Below are positions 7,512 to 13,111 of a stretch of DNA of 13,111 nucleotides, in pieces (the first letter of the stretch is position 1; each line of letters begins with the position of its first letter). Below the pieces are notes generated by a model. That model was given only the letters and a program-made list of their open reading frames with translations, did not search any database and had not been told where the DNA came from. The position numbers were made by a program, and so were the translations under genes. Source of the stretch: Verrucomicrobiales bacterium. Its GTDB lineage: Bacteria; Verrucomicrobiota; Verrucomicrobiia; Verrucomicrobiales; Verrucomicrobiaceae. The stretch lies in contig DMMK01000422.1 of assembly GCA_003453085.1 (NCBI GenBank), forward strand, positions 1-13,111, read 5' to 3'.

Positions 7512-8782
7512 TCTGCCGGCTCCTCGCCATAGATGGCAAAGCGTGTCATGAAGCGCAGCAAGTTCCGGCTATAGGGATGATTCGTCAGACCACCGCCTGC
7601 CATGCCGGAGATGTTTTTTTCAAAGTGCCGCTGCATCACCATGCTGATCTTGCCGGGGAACATCTGGGAAATCTTGGTGCCGGTGCGCTGAAGGGCAAAA
7701 ATTTGCCCGCCATAAAACATGTCCACCAGCTCCTGCCACGCATTCAGCATGTCACGGAACCAGTCGAGGTAATTTTGGAAAGCGCGGTCCCAGTCGTCCT
7801 GGCGGTTTTGCAAAATCGCATCCGCCAACATCTCAGCGGAAGTCATGGCCATGCAGAGCCCCGGAGACAGCATGGGATCCACAAAACCAAAGGCATCTCC
7901 CACGCTCACCCATCCATCTCCATGGCCACGGTCTGAGATGAGCTGATAGTTCGCGTAAGTGGTCACTGGTGTGATACGCTTGCGGTTAGGGCAGGCATCG
8001 GCCAGCGGCTTATTCTGGTCAATCACGGCCTCCAGCTGTTCCTCCGGTGTCTTGCCGTATTGCTTCGCATGCTCCTTGTCAAAAACCACCCCGATGCTCA
8101 GGGCATGCAGGAGAGGGATGCGCCAGGACCAGCCGTGCTTCAGACGAGTGATGACCGTCTGGCCCGCCGGGACAGGCATGGTGCAGTTTTCGTAATGGGC
8201 AAAATGAGAGACATCTTTGCGATCACCAATGGCGGCCTTAAGGCCTAGCAGTTTTGCAAACAAACGGCGGCGGCCGCTGGCATCCACCAGTAGGTCCGGC
8301 TGCTTGCCATTCCAGTCAGGCACCAGGGCCAGGGTGGCGGCGCTAAGACGCGGCACTTTTTCACCACGTTCGGTTAGGCCGACTTCCAGCTTCACGTCGC
8401 AGGGAACAAACCGCGCCCCAGCATCCAGTGCCGTTTGATGGACGAGGTCGTCAAAGGGGCGACGATGCACATTGTAGGCGTAGGTTGGCAGCACCCCGCG
8501 CATGGCGGTGAAGGAAAGCTCCAGCGCATCGTTTTCATCAAAGATCCACGTTACCCCCGGCTTGTAAGTTCCCAGTTTGGCCACCTCATCCTCGATGCCC
8601 AGGCGGCGAAAGACATTGACCAGACGCGGCACCAGGGATTCTCCCACCACCATGTCCGGGCGCTTCCCGTCATCGAAGAACACGACGTCCACGCCTTCTT
8701 TGGCGAGCAAACAAGCCAGCGTGGCACCAGCAGGACCGGCGCCGACAATGCCGACACGGAAAGGTTTTGAGGCGATCTTCAT
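7496..8782 (-). CDS. FAD-dependent oxidoreductase of the flavin-dependent halogenase family
   Basis: 428 residues. The N-terminal FAD-binding motif is GIVGAGPAGATLA (11-23). VVGESLVPRL (45-54) is followed by TYKPGVTW (72-79), whose Lys74 falls about where the halogenase catalytic lysine sits (near residue 79 in tryptophan halogenases). GWSWRIP (217-223) contains the WxWxIP motif regarded as a hallmark of flavin-dependent halogenases, absent from ordinary monooxygenases. The second flavin motif GDAFGFVDPMLSPGLCMAM (295-313) is also typical. Such enzymes use FADH2 from a separate flavin reductase, O2 and halide to halogenate aromatic or carrier-bound substrates. No reductase, PKS/NRPS or aryl-polyene gene is in the window, so the substrate is unknown, and a geranylgeranyl-reductase-like or other oxidoreductase role remains possible. 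The gene lies divergent from trpC. Confidence 0.82.
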   Translation of the reverse strand: MKIASKPFRVGIVGAGPAGATLACLLAKEGVDVVFFDDGKRPDMVVGESLVPRLVNVFRRLGIEDEVAKLGTYKPGVTWIFDENDALELSFTAMRGVLPTYAYNVHRRPFDDLVHQTALDAGARFVPCDVKLEVGLTERGEKVPRLSAATLALVPDWNGKQPDLLVDASGRRRLFAKLLGLKAAIGDRKDVSHFAHYENCTMPVPAGQTVITRLKHGWSWRIPLLHALSIGVVFDKEHAKQYGKTPEEQLEAVIDQNKPLADACPNRKRITPVTTYANYQLISDRGHGDGWVSVGDAFGFVDPMLSPGLCMAMTSAEMLADAILQNRQDDWDRAFQNYLDWFRDMLNAWQELVDMFYGGQIFALQRTGTKISQMFPGKISMVMQRHFEKNISGMAGGGLTNHPYSRNLLRFMTRFAIYGEEPADYAVV

Positions 8783-8799
8783 AGGGCAGTCAGAGATTC

Positions 8800-8827
8800 A
8801 AAATAAATGTCTGCCTGCGAGGTGCAA
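8800..8827 (-). promoter_or_regulatory. Candidate sigma-70-type promoter for the halogenase-like gene
   Basis: On the minus strand TTGCAC (complement of 8822-8827) is followed after 16 bp by TATTTT (complement of 8800-8805), 4/6 matches to each consensus hexamer, with the ATG 18 bp after the -10. The 5' leader would be very short. The match is modest. Confidence 0.35.
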
Positions 8828-8868
8828 CCCTGAGCCACCTCTGTCTAACTTTTTACTGAGAAAATACC

Positions 8869-8888
8869 GTGCAAGGTGCAACTTGCAC
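8869..8888. promoter_or_regulatory. Inverted repeat upstream of trpC
   Basis: GTGCAAG (8869-8875) and CTTGCAC (8882-8888) form a perfect 7-bp inverted repeat around GTGCAA, 32 bp before the trpC ATG in the divergent trpC/flavoprotein intergenic region. It could be an operator or a leader hairpin. There is no T-run, so it does not look like an attenuator terminator. Confidence 0.4.
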
Positions 8889-8920
8889 GTCGCCAGATCG
8901 CCCCCATCTTCCGCCCCCCT

Positions 8921-9703
8921 ATGAATAAGCTGGACGAAATCATCGCGCACAAGCGCCTCGAAGTGGAGAAACTGCTGCCTCGCATGGACATGCTGCGTGC
9001 TGCGGCCACCCTGCGTGATGATTTTCGTTCTTTGGAAGACGCCCTCCGCCTGGATCCGACTCGCCTGGGGATGATCGCCGAAGTGAAGCGCGCTTCCCCT
9101 TCCGTCGGCACCATCTCCGCCGATTTTGATCCCCTCACCATCGCCCGTGGTTACGAGAAAGCAGGAGCCACGGCCCTCTCCATCCTCACCGATGAAAAGT
9201 ACTTCCAGGGCCGCCTGGAATACCTCTCGCTGATCCGCGAACAGGTGGACATCCCCTGCCTGCGCAAAGACTTCATCATCCACGAAGCGCAGATCTATGA
9301 AGCCGTCGTTGCCGGTGCCGATGCCATCCTGCTCATCGTCGCCGCGCTGGACCAGGACACACTCGTCAAGCTTCTGGATATCGCCCACACCTTCCAGCTC
9401 GATGTGCTGATGGAAGTCCACGACCTGCCCGAACTGGAGCGCGCCCTGGACACCGACGTCCGCATCCTCGGCGTCAACAATCGTAACCTCAAAAGTTTCA
9501 CTGTGGACATGGCCACCACCGAAGCCCTGGCTGAGGAAGTGCCCGATGACATCCTCCTCGTCTCCGAAAGCGGTATCAAATCCCCCGCCGATGCCGCCCG
9601 CCTGGCCGAAGCCGGTGCTGACGCACTTTTGGTTGGGGAAACCCTCATGCGCAGCCAGAACATCATGATTGATCTGCCTGCCCTGCGGGCGATGAAGTTT
9701 TAA
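8921..9703 (+). CDS. trpC: Indole-3-glycerol phosphate synthase
   Basis: 260 residues, the normal length for the stand-alone enzyme that closes the indole ring of CdRP in tryptophan synthesis. The TIM-barrel signature residues are all present: MIAEVKRASPSVGTI (Glu54, Lys56), LTDEKYFQG, CLRKDFI (Lys116), VLMEVHD (Glu165), LGVNNRNLKSF (Asn186), VSESGI (Glu216) and ADALLVGETLMRS. The ATG at 8921 gives the characteristic opening MNKLDEIIAHKRLEVEKL; the reading frame is open a further 45 bp upstream (to 8876), but that stretch does not resemble the family. No Shine-Dalgarno is seen. No other trp gene is adjacent, so the pathway is scattered here. The 3' end faces the EF-Tu-like ORF across a hairpin. 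Confidence 0.97.
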   Translation: MNKLDEIIAHKRLEVEKLLPRMDMLRAAATLRDDFRSLEDALRLDPTRLGMIAEVKRASPSVGTISADFDPLTIARGYEKAGATALSILTDEKYFQGRLEYLSLIREQVDIPCLRKDFIIHEAQIYEAVVAGADAILLIVAALDQDTLVKLLDIAHTFQLDVLMEVHDLPELERALDTDVRILGVNNRNLKSFTVDMATTEALAEEVPDDILLVSESGIKSPADAARLAEAGADALLVGETLMRSQNIMIDLPALRAMKF

Positions 9704-9713
9704 GAAGGCTCAA

Positions 9714-9744
9714 GCCAAGTGAATGGCAACGCGTTTCACTTGGC
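9714..9744. terminator. Hairpin between convergent trpC and EF-Tu-domain ORF
   Basis: GCCAAGTGAA (9714-9723) and TTCACTTGGC (9735-9744) form a perfect 10-bp inverted repeat with an 11-nt loop, placed between the trpC stop (9703) and the opposing stop at 9754. It lacks a T-run on either side, so it is either a weak bidirectional terminator or an mRNA 3'-end stabilising structure. Confidence 0.5.
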
Positions 9745-9753
9745 GAGGGGTTA

Positions 9754-10041
9754 TCAAGTCTCAGCGAGGCCACAAAGTTCATCGCCCAAACGCACTTTGT
9801 TGGCGAGTTCATTTGGGAAAAACAGCCCTGCTGTGTGCCCATGATCAACGGCTTCAACGGTGCGGTTGTATAGGGTGATTTCTTCGACGCAAAACACCAC
9901 CTCCGATCCTTTATCAGCCGGATTGTGGACACATAACCGATCACCCCGCCGCAATTCGTCCCGGCAATTGCGCCCGGCAATCATAAATTTTCCTGAGCCA
10001 ACAAACTCCAGACGACCAACGGTAAACAACAGCGTCCTCAT
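9754..10041 (-). CDS. Small protein resembling a free-standing EF-Tu domain-2 beta-barrel
   Basis: 95 residues with a credible start: on the minus strand GGAGGG lies 8 nt before the ATG at 10041, one of the clearest Shine-Dalgarno sites in the window. The sequence follows the pattern of translation-factor domain 2: an opening FTVGRLEFVGSGKFMIAGR, a GD turn (LRRGDRLCV), then YNRTVEAVDHGHTAGLFF and KVRLGDELCG, which parallels the VEMF...A.AGDNVGLLLRG....V.RGD.L region of EF-Tu. No GTPase domain is present, so it is not an elongation factor. The role is unknown; possibilities include a ribosome- or nucleotide-independent binding barrel. It lies 48 bp downstream of murA on the same strand and is probably co-transcribed with it. 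Confidence 0.65.
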   Translation of the reverse strand: MRTLLFTVGRLEFVGSGKFMIAGRNCRDELRRGDRLCVHNPADKGSEVVFCVEEITLYNRTVEAVDHGHTAGLFFPNELANKVRLGDELCGLAET

Positions 10042-10089
10042 TCAATTGGCCCTCCGAAGTATGGCACCCTACTTCTGATAAAAACAATC

Positions 10090-11352
10090 TCACTCCTTCA
10101 CCCGTTCCAACTGAGCGCCCAGGCCAGCGAGTTTGTCATCGAGGTGCTCGTAACCACGGTCGATGTGATAGAGGCGGTTGACCTCGGTCTTGCCGCTGCC
10201 GATCAGGCCCGCGAGCACGAGGGCGGCTGAGGCACGAAGGTCGCTGGCCATGACGGGGGCACCTTTGAGGGCGTTGCCGCCACGGATGCGAGCCGTGGCC
10301 CCCTGGAGGTCAATGTTCGCCCCCATGCGCTTCATTTCAGCCACATGCATGAAGCGCTGCGGGAAGATGGTCTCCGTGATGGTGCTGGTATCGCTGATGG
10401 CACAGGCAAGGGCGCAAAACTGGGCCTGCATGTCCGTCGGGAAACCGGGATAACAAAGAGTGGTGAGATCAAAACCCTTGGCGTCAGGATTCGGCGCGAT
10501 GCTGATGCTATCCTTGCCAATCTCAATCGGGAAACCGCACTTCTTCAGCATGTCCGTCACGGCGGTCATGTGCTCAGGCATCACCCGCTTCAGCGTAATG
10601 CCATCGCCGATCATGGCCCCGGCGCAGAGAAAGGTACCGGCCTCAATGCGGTCTGGGATCACAGTGTGTTCAGCCCCATGCAGTTCTTTGACGCCTTCAA
10701 TCGTGATGCGGTTCGTACCTGCGCCCTCAATCTTCGCGCCCATCTTGATGAGGAAGTTGGCCAGGTCTTCCACCTCAGGTTCAGCGGCTGCGCCTTCGAT
10801 GACCGTCACCCCTTTGGCCAGGGTAGCGGCCATCATGACATTATCCGTCCCCAGCACCGTGGAACCATGCTTGCCCATGAGATTCATGGGACCGCCTTTG
10901 AAGCCTTTCTTGGCATTCACACTGATGTCCCCACCATCCACCGTGATGATGGCACCCAGAGCTTCCAGGCCTTTGAGGTGGAGATCTACGGGGCGGTCTC
11001 CGATGACGCAGCCCCCAGGCAGGGAGACGGTGCACTTCTTCAGGCGGCCAGTGAGGGGCCCCAGCACGCAGATGCTGGCGCGCATCTTCCGTACGAGTTC
11101 ATAAGGGGCTACGGACTTGATTTTTTCCGCTTTCACTACCACCACGCCGCTGGCTCGTTCCACTTCAGCACCCAGTTCCCCCAGGATGCGAACCATGTAA
11201 TTGGTATCACTGAGATCCGGGACGCGCCGGATGGTACAGGTGTCTTTGGTCAGCAATGTCGCCGCCAAAATGGGCAGGGAGGAGTTCTTGCTGCCGCTGA
11301 TGTTTACGCGACCTTTCAGAGGTGCGCCGCCGTGAACGATAAGTTTTTCCAT
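10090..11352 (-). CDS. murA: UDP-N-acetylglucosamine 1-carboxyvinyltransferase
   Basis: 420 residues from the ATG at 11352, the standard MurA length. The enzyme transfers enolpyruvyl from PEP to UDP-GlcNAc, the committed step of peptidoglycan synthesis in the cytoplasm. [20 protein letters not shown] is the typical opening. Lys22-Asn23 (SGSKN), the active-site loop [15 protein letters not shown] with Cys115 (the fosfomycin-reactive residue at exactly the E. coli number), and the general-base Asp in GFPTDMQAQ (Asp307) are all present. The frame is open for 29 more codons upstream (ATG at 11439), but those residues do not resemble MurA and are rejected as the start. Having Cys rather than Asp at position 115 predicts fosfomycin sensitivity of the enzyme. 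prmC lies 193 bp upstream on the same strand, and the EF-Tu-like ORF lies 48 bp downstream. Confidence 0.97.
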   Translation of the reverse strand: MEKLIVHGGAPLKGRVNISGSKNSSLPILAATLLTKDTCTIRRVPDLSDTNYMVRILGELGAEVERASGVVVVKAEKIKSVAPYELVRKMRASICVLGPLTGRLKKCTVSLPGGCVIGDRPVDLHLKGLEALGAIITVDGGDISVNAKKGFKGGPMNLMGKHGSTVLGTDNVMMAATLAKGVTVIEGAAAEPEVEDLANFLIKMGAKIEGAGTNRITIEGVKELHGAEHTVIPDRIEAGTFLCAGAMIGDGITLKRVMPEHMTAVTDMLKKCGFPIEIGKDSISIAPNPDAKGFDLTTLCYPGFPTDMQAQFCALACAISDTSTITETIFPQRFMHVAEMKRMGANIDLQGATARIRGGNALKGAPVMASDLRASAALVLAGLIGSGKTEVNRLYHIDRGYEHLDDKLAGLGAQLERVKE

Positions 11353-11426
11353 GTTTCCCGTGTAAGTGCGCCGGGGAGGCTCATGCGCAAGCAGGAAGAT
11401 TCGCCTCATTGAGAGAGCGACGCCCA

Positions 11427-11483
11427 CGAGGCTTGCCACCGGAAAAAGCTACCGTGAAAGCCGTTTCCTTGCGACAAGCCTCG
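11427..11483 (-). promoter_or_regulatory. Long-range inverted repeat in the murA leader
   Basis: CGAGGCTTG (11427-11435) and CAAGCCTCG (11475-11483) are a perfect 9-bp inverted repeat enclosing 39 nt. The interior has further partial complementarity (GGAAA near the left arm against TTTCC near the right arm). It lies 75-131 bp before the murA ATG and would fold in a murA leader RNA. There is no T-run after it in either direction. Candidate leader structure or protein-binding site. Confidence 0.4.
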
Positions 11484-11521
11484 CAGACATAGGGGATTAC
11501 CGCATTGGCAAAATGCAGTTA

Positions 11522-11542
11522 CACTTTTTTGAAAAAAAAGTG
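11522..11542 (-). terminator. A/T-rich hairpin just after prmC
   Basis: CACTTTTTT (11522-11530) and AAAAAAGTG (11534-11542) form a 9-bp inverted repeat starting 3 bp beyond the prmC stop codon. On the minus strand the hairpin's left arm is itself a T-run, but the stem is mostly A-T pairs, so termination strength is doubtful and read-through into murA is possible. Confidence 0.3.
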
Positions 11543-11545
11543 AAA

Positions 11546-12394
11546 TCAATCAGCCAAAGGGGTGTTAGCGAACACGAAACGCTCGATTCCAGCCAGATCG
11601 GCCCGCACTTCGGCCCCACCATAGCCCAGGCCGCTGGCATGCTGGGCCGTGGTGTGTCCCTGGTCATGTCCCACCTCCAGCGCAATCCGACCGCCGGGTG
11701 CCAGCTTGGCCGGGGCATCGGCCAAAAAGCGCCTCACAATGTCCAGCCCATCCGGACCGCCATCCAGCGCCAGCACCGGATCCCGTCGCACTTCCCGGCT
11801 CAGGGCTGGAATCTCGCCACTGGGGATGTAAGGCAAGTTGCTGACGATGAGGTCAAAAGGGCCGTTCAATTTTTCAAAAAGATCACTGCGCAGAATCTGC
11901 ACCCGCTCCAGCCCCAGGCGGCTGGTATTCAGCCGGGCGAGATCCAGAGCCTCCTCCGAGATGTCGGCCAGCATAACTTCACTGTCCTTCCAGGCACAGG
12001 CCAGCGTCAGGCCGATGCAGCCCGAGCCCGTGGCCATGTCCAGAACACGCGCCGGCGGATTTTTGCCATAGTGTTTGATCAAAAGGTCACACAGATACTC
12101 CGTCTCGGGCCTGGGGATCAGCGCCCGATGGTCGCTGACGAGTTCGTTCCCCAGAAAGTCCACCGTGCCCAGCAGGTGCTGCAAAGGCTCCCCTTCAGCC
12201 CGGCGTTTGGTCAGTCCTCGCAGCTTTTCCAGGTCCACCTCCTGCAGCATCTCACCAAACCGCAGGTAAAGATCCAGTCGGCGGCAGCCCAGCACATGGG
12301 CCAGCAGATGCTCCATGTTCAGCCGCGCCTCATCCACGCCATGCTTCTCCAGGTAGCCAGTGCCAGCGCGGAGCGTATCAAGGAGGAGTTTCAT
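11546..12394 (-). CDS. prmC: Peptide chain release factor N5-glutamine methyltransferase (HemK/PrmC)
   Basis: 282 residues, the usual length. PrmC methylates the Gln of the GGQ motif in RF1/RF2 with S-adenosylmethionine. The N-terminal helical domain (1-85) ends in the conserved LVSDHRALIPRPETEYL. SAM motif I is VLDMATGSGCIGL (117-129), the acidic end of beta-2 is ADISEEAL, and the C-terminal signature DPVLALDGGPDGLDIVRRFL (205-224) is clear. The substrate-binding tetrapeptide is NLPY (186-189) instead of the consensus NPPY, a variant seen in other N/O-methyltransferases. The ATG at 12394 gives the expected MKLLLDTLRAG opening. An AGGAGG sequence (complement of 12384-12379) lies inside the coding region, not upstream. 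prfA is not adjacent in the window. The gene is transcribed towards murA. Confidence 0.95.
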   Translation of the reverse strand: MKLLLDTLRAGTGYLEKHGVDEARLNMEHLLAHVLGCRRLDLYLRFGEMLQEVDLEKLRGLTKRRAEGEPLQHLLGTVDFLGNELVSDHRALIPRPETEYLCDLLIKHYGKNPPARVLDMATGSGCIGLTLACAWKDSEVMLADISEEALDLARLNTSRLGLERVQILRSDLFEKLNGPFDLIVSNLPYIPSGEIPALSREVRRDPVLALDGGPDGLDIVRRFLADAPAKLAPGGRIALEVGHDQGHTTAQHASGLGYGGAEVRADLAGIERFVFANTPLAD

Positions 12395-12660
12395 GGGTCA
12401 AAAAGGGGGAAAGAGCTAAGGGCAAAGAGCGTGGAGTCAACCCCAGCTCGAACTATGATGAGCAGCCCCTGTCTTCATAGATCAACCACTATCCATCCAG
12501 AGCGTTATCCAACCGTTGGACGGCTTGCCGTATCATGACGGGGGTGACATTGGTGAAAGCAAGTCTTGAACGAGGTCTTCGTGGTCCTGCATGATGGTCT
12601 GCAGCGTGTTGAACTGAAATTCCCGGCACGATCTGGTTGCTAGGTGAAAACGCCTCCGCA

Positions 12661-12682
12661 GGGTTGCACCTTCATGCAACCC
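12661..12682 (+). promoter_or_regulatory. Perfect inverted repeat over the start codon of the ATP-grasp gene
   Basis: GGGTTGCA (12661-12668) and TGCAACCC (12675-12682) are perfectly complementary around the 6-nt loop CCTTCA. The A of the ATG (12674) is the last loop base and its TG is in the stem, while the only purine-rich stretch upstream (AGGG, 12660-12663) is in the opposite arm. In mRNA this would hide the initiation region. Confidence 0.5.
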
Positions 12683-13111
12683 ATTGCCTATGTTCAGACC
12701 GATCTAAAAGGCCAACCTTACAGCGCTCACGGCGCAGTGGCGGCCAAGGGCTTTGAATTGCTGGGATTCGAAGTGAGATACTTCCACCGTGAAGAACTCA
12801 AACGCCTAGCCTTGAGTACCGCTACGGTCGTTGTCGGCGGAATGGGGACTGTGCGGGCGGCCTTGATTCAACTCGGCAAACTCCCCCCACAGCAGGACTC
12901 TGCACCAACCAGCCTGCTTTCATTCTTGGGTCGTACTTGCCAAGTAACCACGCTGAATGACGTCTTGAACGAAGGCCGATTTCCCGTTTTTGTTAAGCCT
13001 CACTCCGAAGCCAAATTATTTAATGGCCAAGTCTTTGAACACGAAGCGGACCTCCGCCGTTTACTCGCCGCCCGACCTGGATTCCCGGCCATCACGGGAG
13101 ATCTTCAAGTC
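12674..13111 (+). CDS. ATP-grasp protein, R2K-type (5' part; runs off the window)
   Basis: The frame is open from the ATG at 12674 to the window end, 146 codons. The N-terminus MQPIAYVQTDLKGQP is followed by a pre-ATP-grasp alpha/beta region (VAAKGFELLGFEVRYF, then STATVVVGGMGTVRAAL). The ATP-grasp strand FPVFVKPHSEAKLFNGQVF (112-130) has the Lys of the first nucleotide-binding strand and a second Lys followed by F-x-G, as in the R2K clade. The catalytic C-terminal half is missing. R2K proteins are predicted ligases joining a carboxylate to an amine; their substrates are mostly unknown. An alternative GTG start at 12644, directly after an in-frame TAG at 12641, would add ten residues and move initiation out of the hairpin. 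The gene diverges from prmC by 279 bp. Confidence 0.72.
   Translation, partial: MQPIAYVQTDLKGQPYSAHGAVAAKGFELLGFEVRYFHREELKRLALSTATVVVGGMGTVRAALIQLGKLPPQQDSAPTSLLSFLGRTCQVTTLNDVLNEGRFPVFVKPHSEAKLFNGQVFEHEADLRRLLAARPGFPAITGDLQV

Noticed and set aside
10345..11412. Long plus-strand open frame of 355 codons
   Set aside because: Antisense shadow of murA; the composition is typical of a complementary GC-rich frame.
12508..12520. TCCAAC-C-GTTGGA palindrome between prmC and the ATP-grasp gene
   Set aside because: A 6-bp arm palindrome is expected by chance several times in 13 kb and nothing else supports an operator.
11366..12538. Long plus-strand open frame of 390 codons
   Set aside because: Antisense to prmC, with no recognisable domain; prmC is unambiguous.
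12533..12680. Minus-strand open stretch of about 47 codons ending in a protein-like sequence (QTIMQDHEDLVQDLLS)
   Set aside because: It looks mildly coding and could be a gene remnant, but it has no good start, overlaps the ATP-grasp start on the other strand, and matches no family I know.

Overview
The window is a stretch of mostly housekeeping chromosome from a Gram-negative bacterium, most probably a member of the Verrucomicrobiota (Prosthecobacter/Verrucomicrobium-like). This assignment is an inference. It rests on the mix of families (a carboxynorspermidine-synthase-type dehydrogenase, an exported WPNWRGPN-type beta-propeller protein, a verrucomicrobial-looking PD-(D/E)XK-fold small protein), moderately high GC, and starts that mostly lack a good Shine-Dalgarno sequence. 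No rRNA, tRNA, CRISPR array, insertion sequence or prophage was recognised. Coding density is high and genes alternate strands frequently.

Left part (1-4776): a truncated carboxynorspermidine/saccharopine dehydrogenase gene on the minus strand diverges from an SDR oxidoreductase gene on the plus strand. Two plus-strand genes for envelope proteins follow: a single-pass membrane protein with a von Willebrand A-type domain, and a secreted PQQ-type beta-propeller protein. A 327-bp gene-poor gap then carries a near-perfect intrinsic terminator.

Middle (4777-8920): a small nuclease-fold protein (plus) converges on homoserine dehydrogenase hom (minus). Hom diverges from a flippase-like UPF0104/LPG-synthase-type membrane protein (plus). 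That gene overlaps tail to tail by 16 bp with a flavoprotein gene (minus) that carries flavin-dependent-halogenase hallmarks.

Right part (8921-13111): trpC (plus) converges on a minus-strand series prmC, murA and a 95-codon ORF that resembles a free-standing EF-Tu domain-2 barrel. Upstream of prmC and divergent from it, the window ends inside an ATP-grasp gene of R2K type whose start codon lies in a perfect inverted repeat.

The genes do not form one pathway. They cover amino-acid biosynthesis (hom, trpC), polyamine metabolism, peptidoglycan precursor synthesis (murA), translation termination (prmC) and envelope functions. I do not see a convincing new multi-gene system. The points most worth a second look are the halogenase-like flavoprotein, the R2K ATP-grasp gene with its start-codon hairpin, the EF-Tu-barrel orphan next to murA, and the nuclease-fold protein whose usual catalytic lysine position is Asn.
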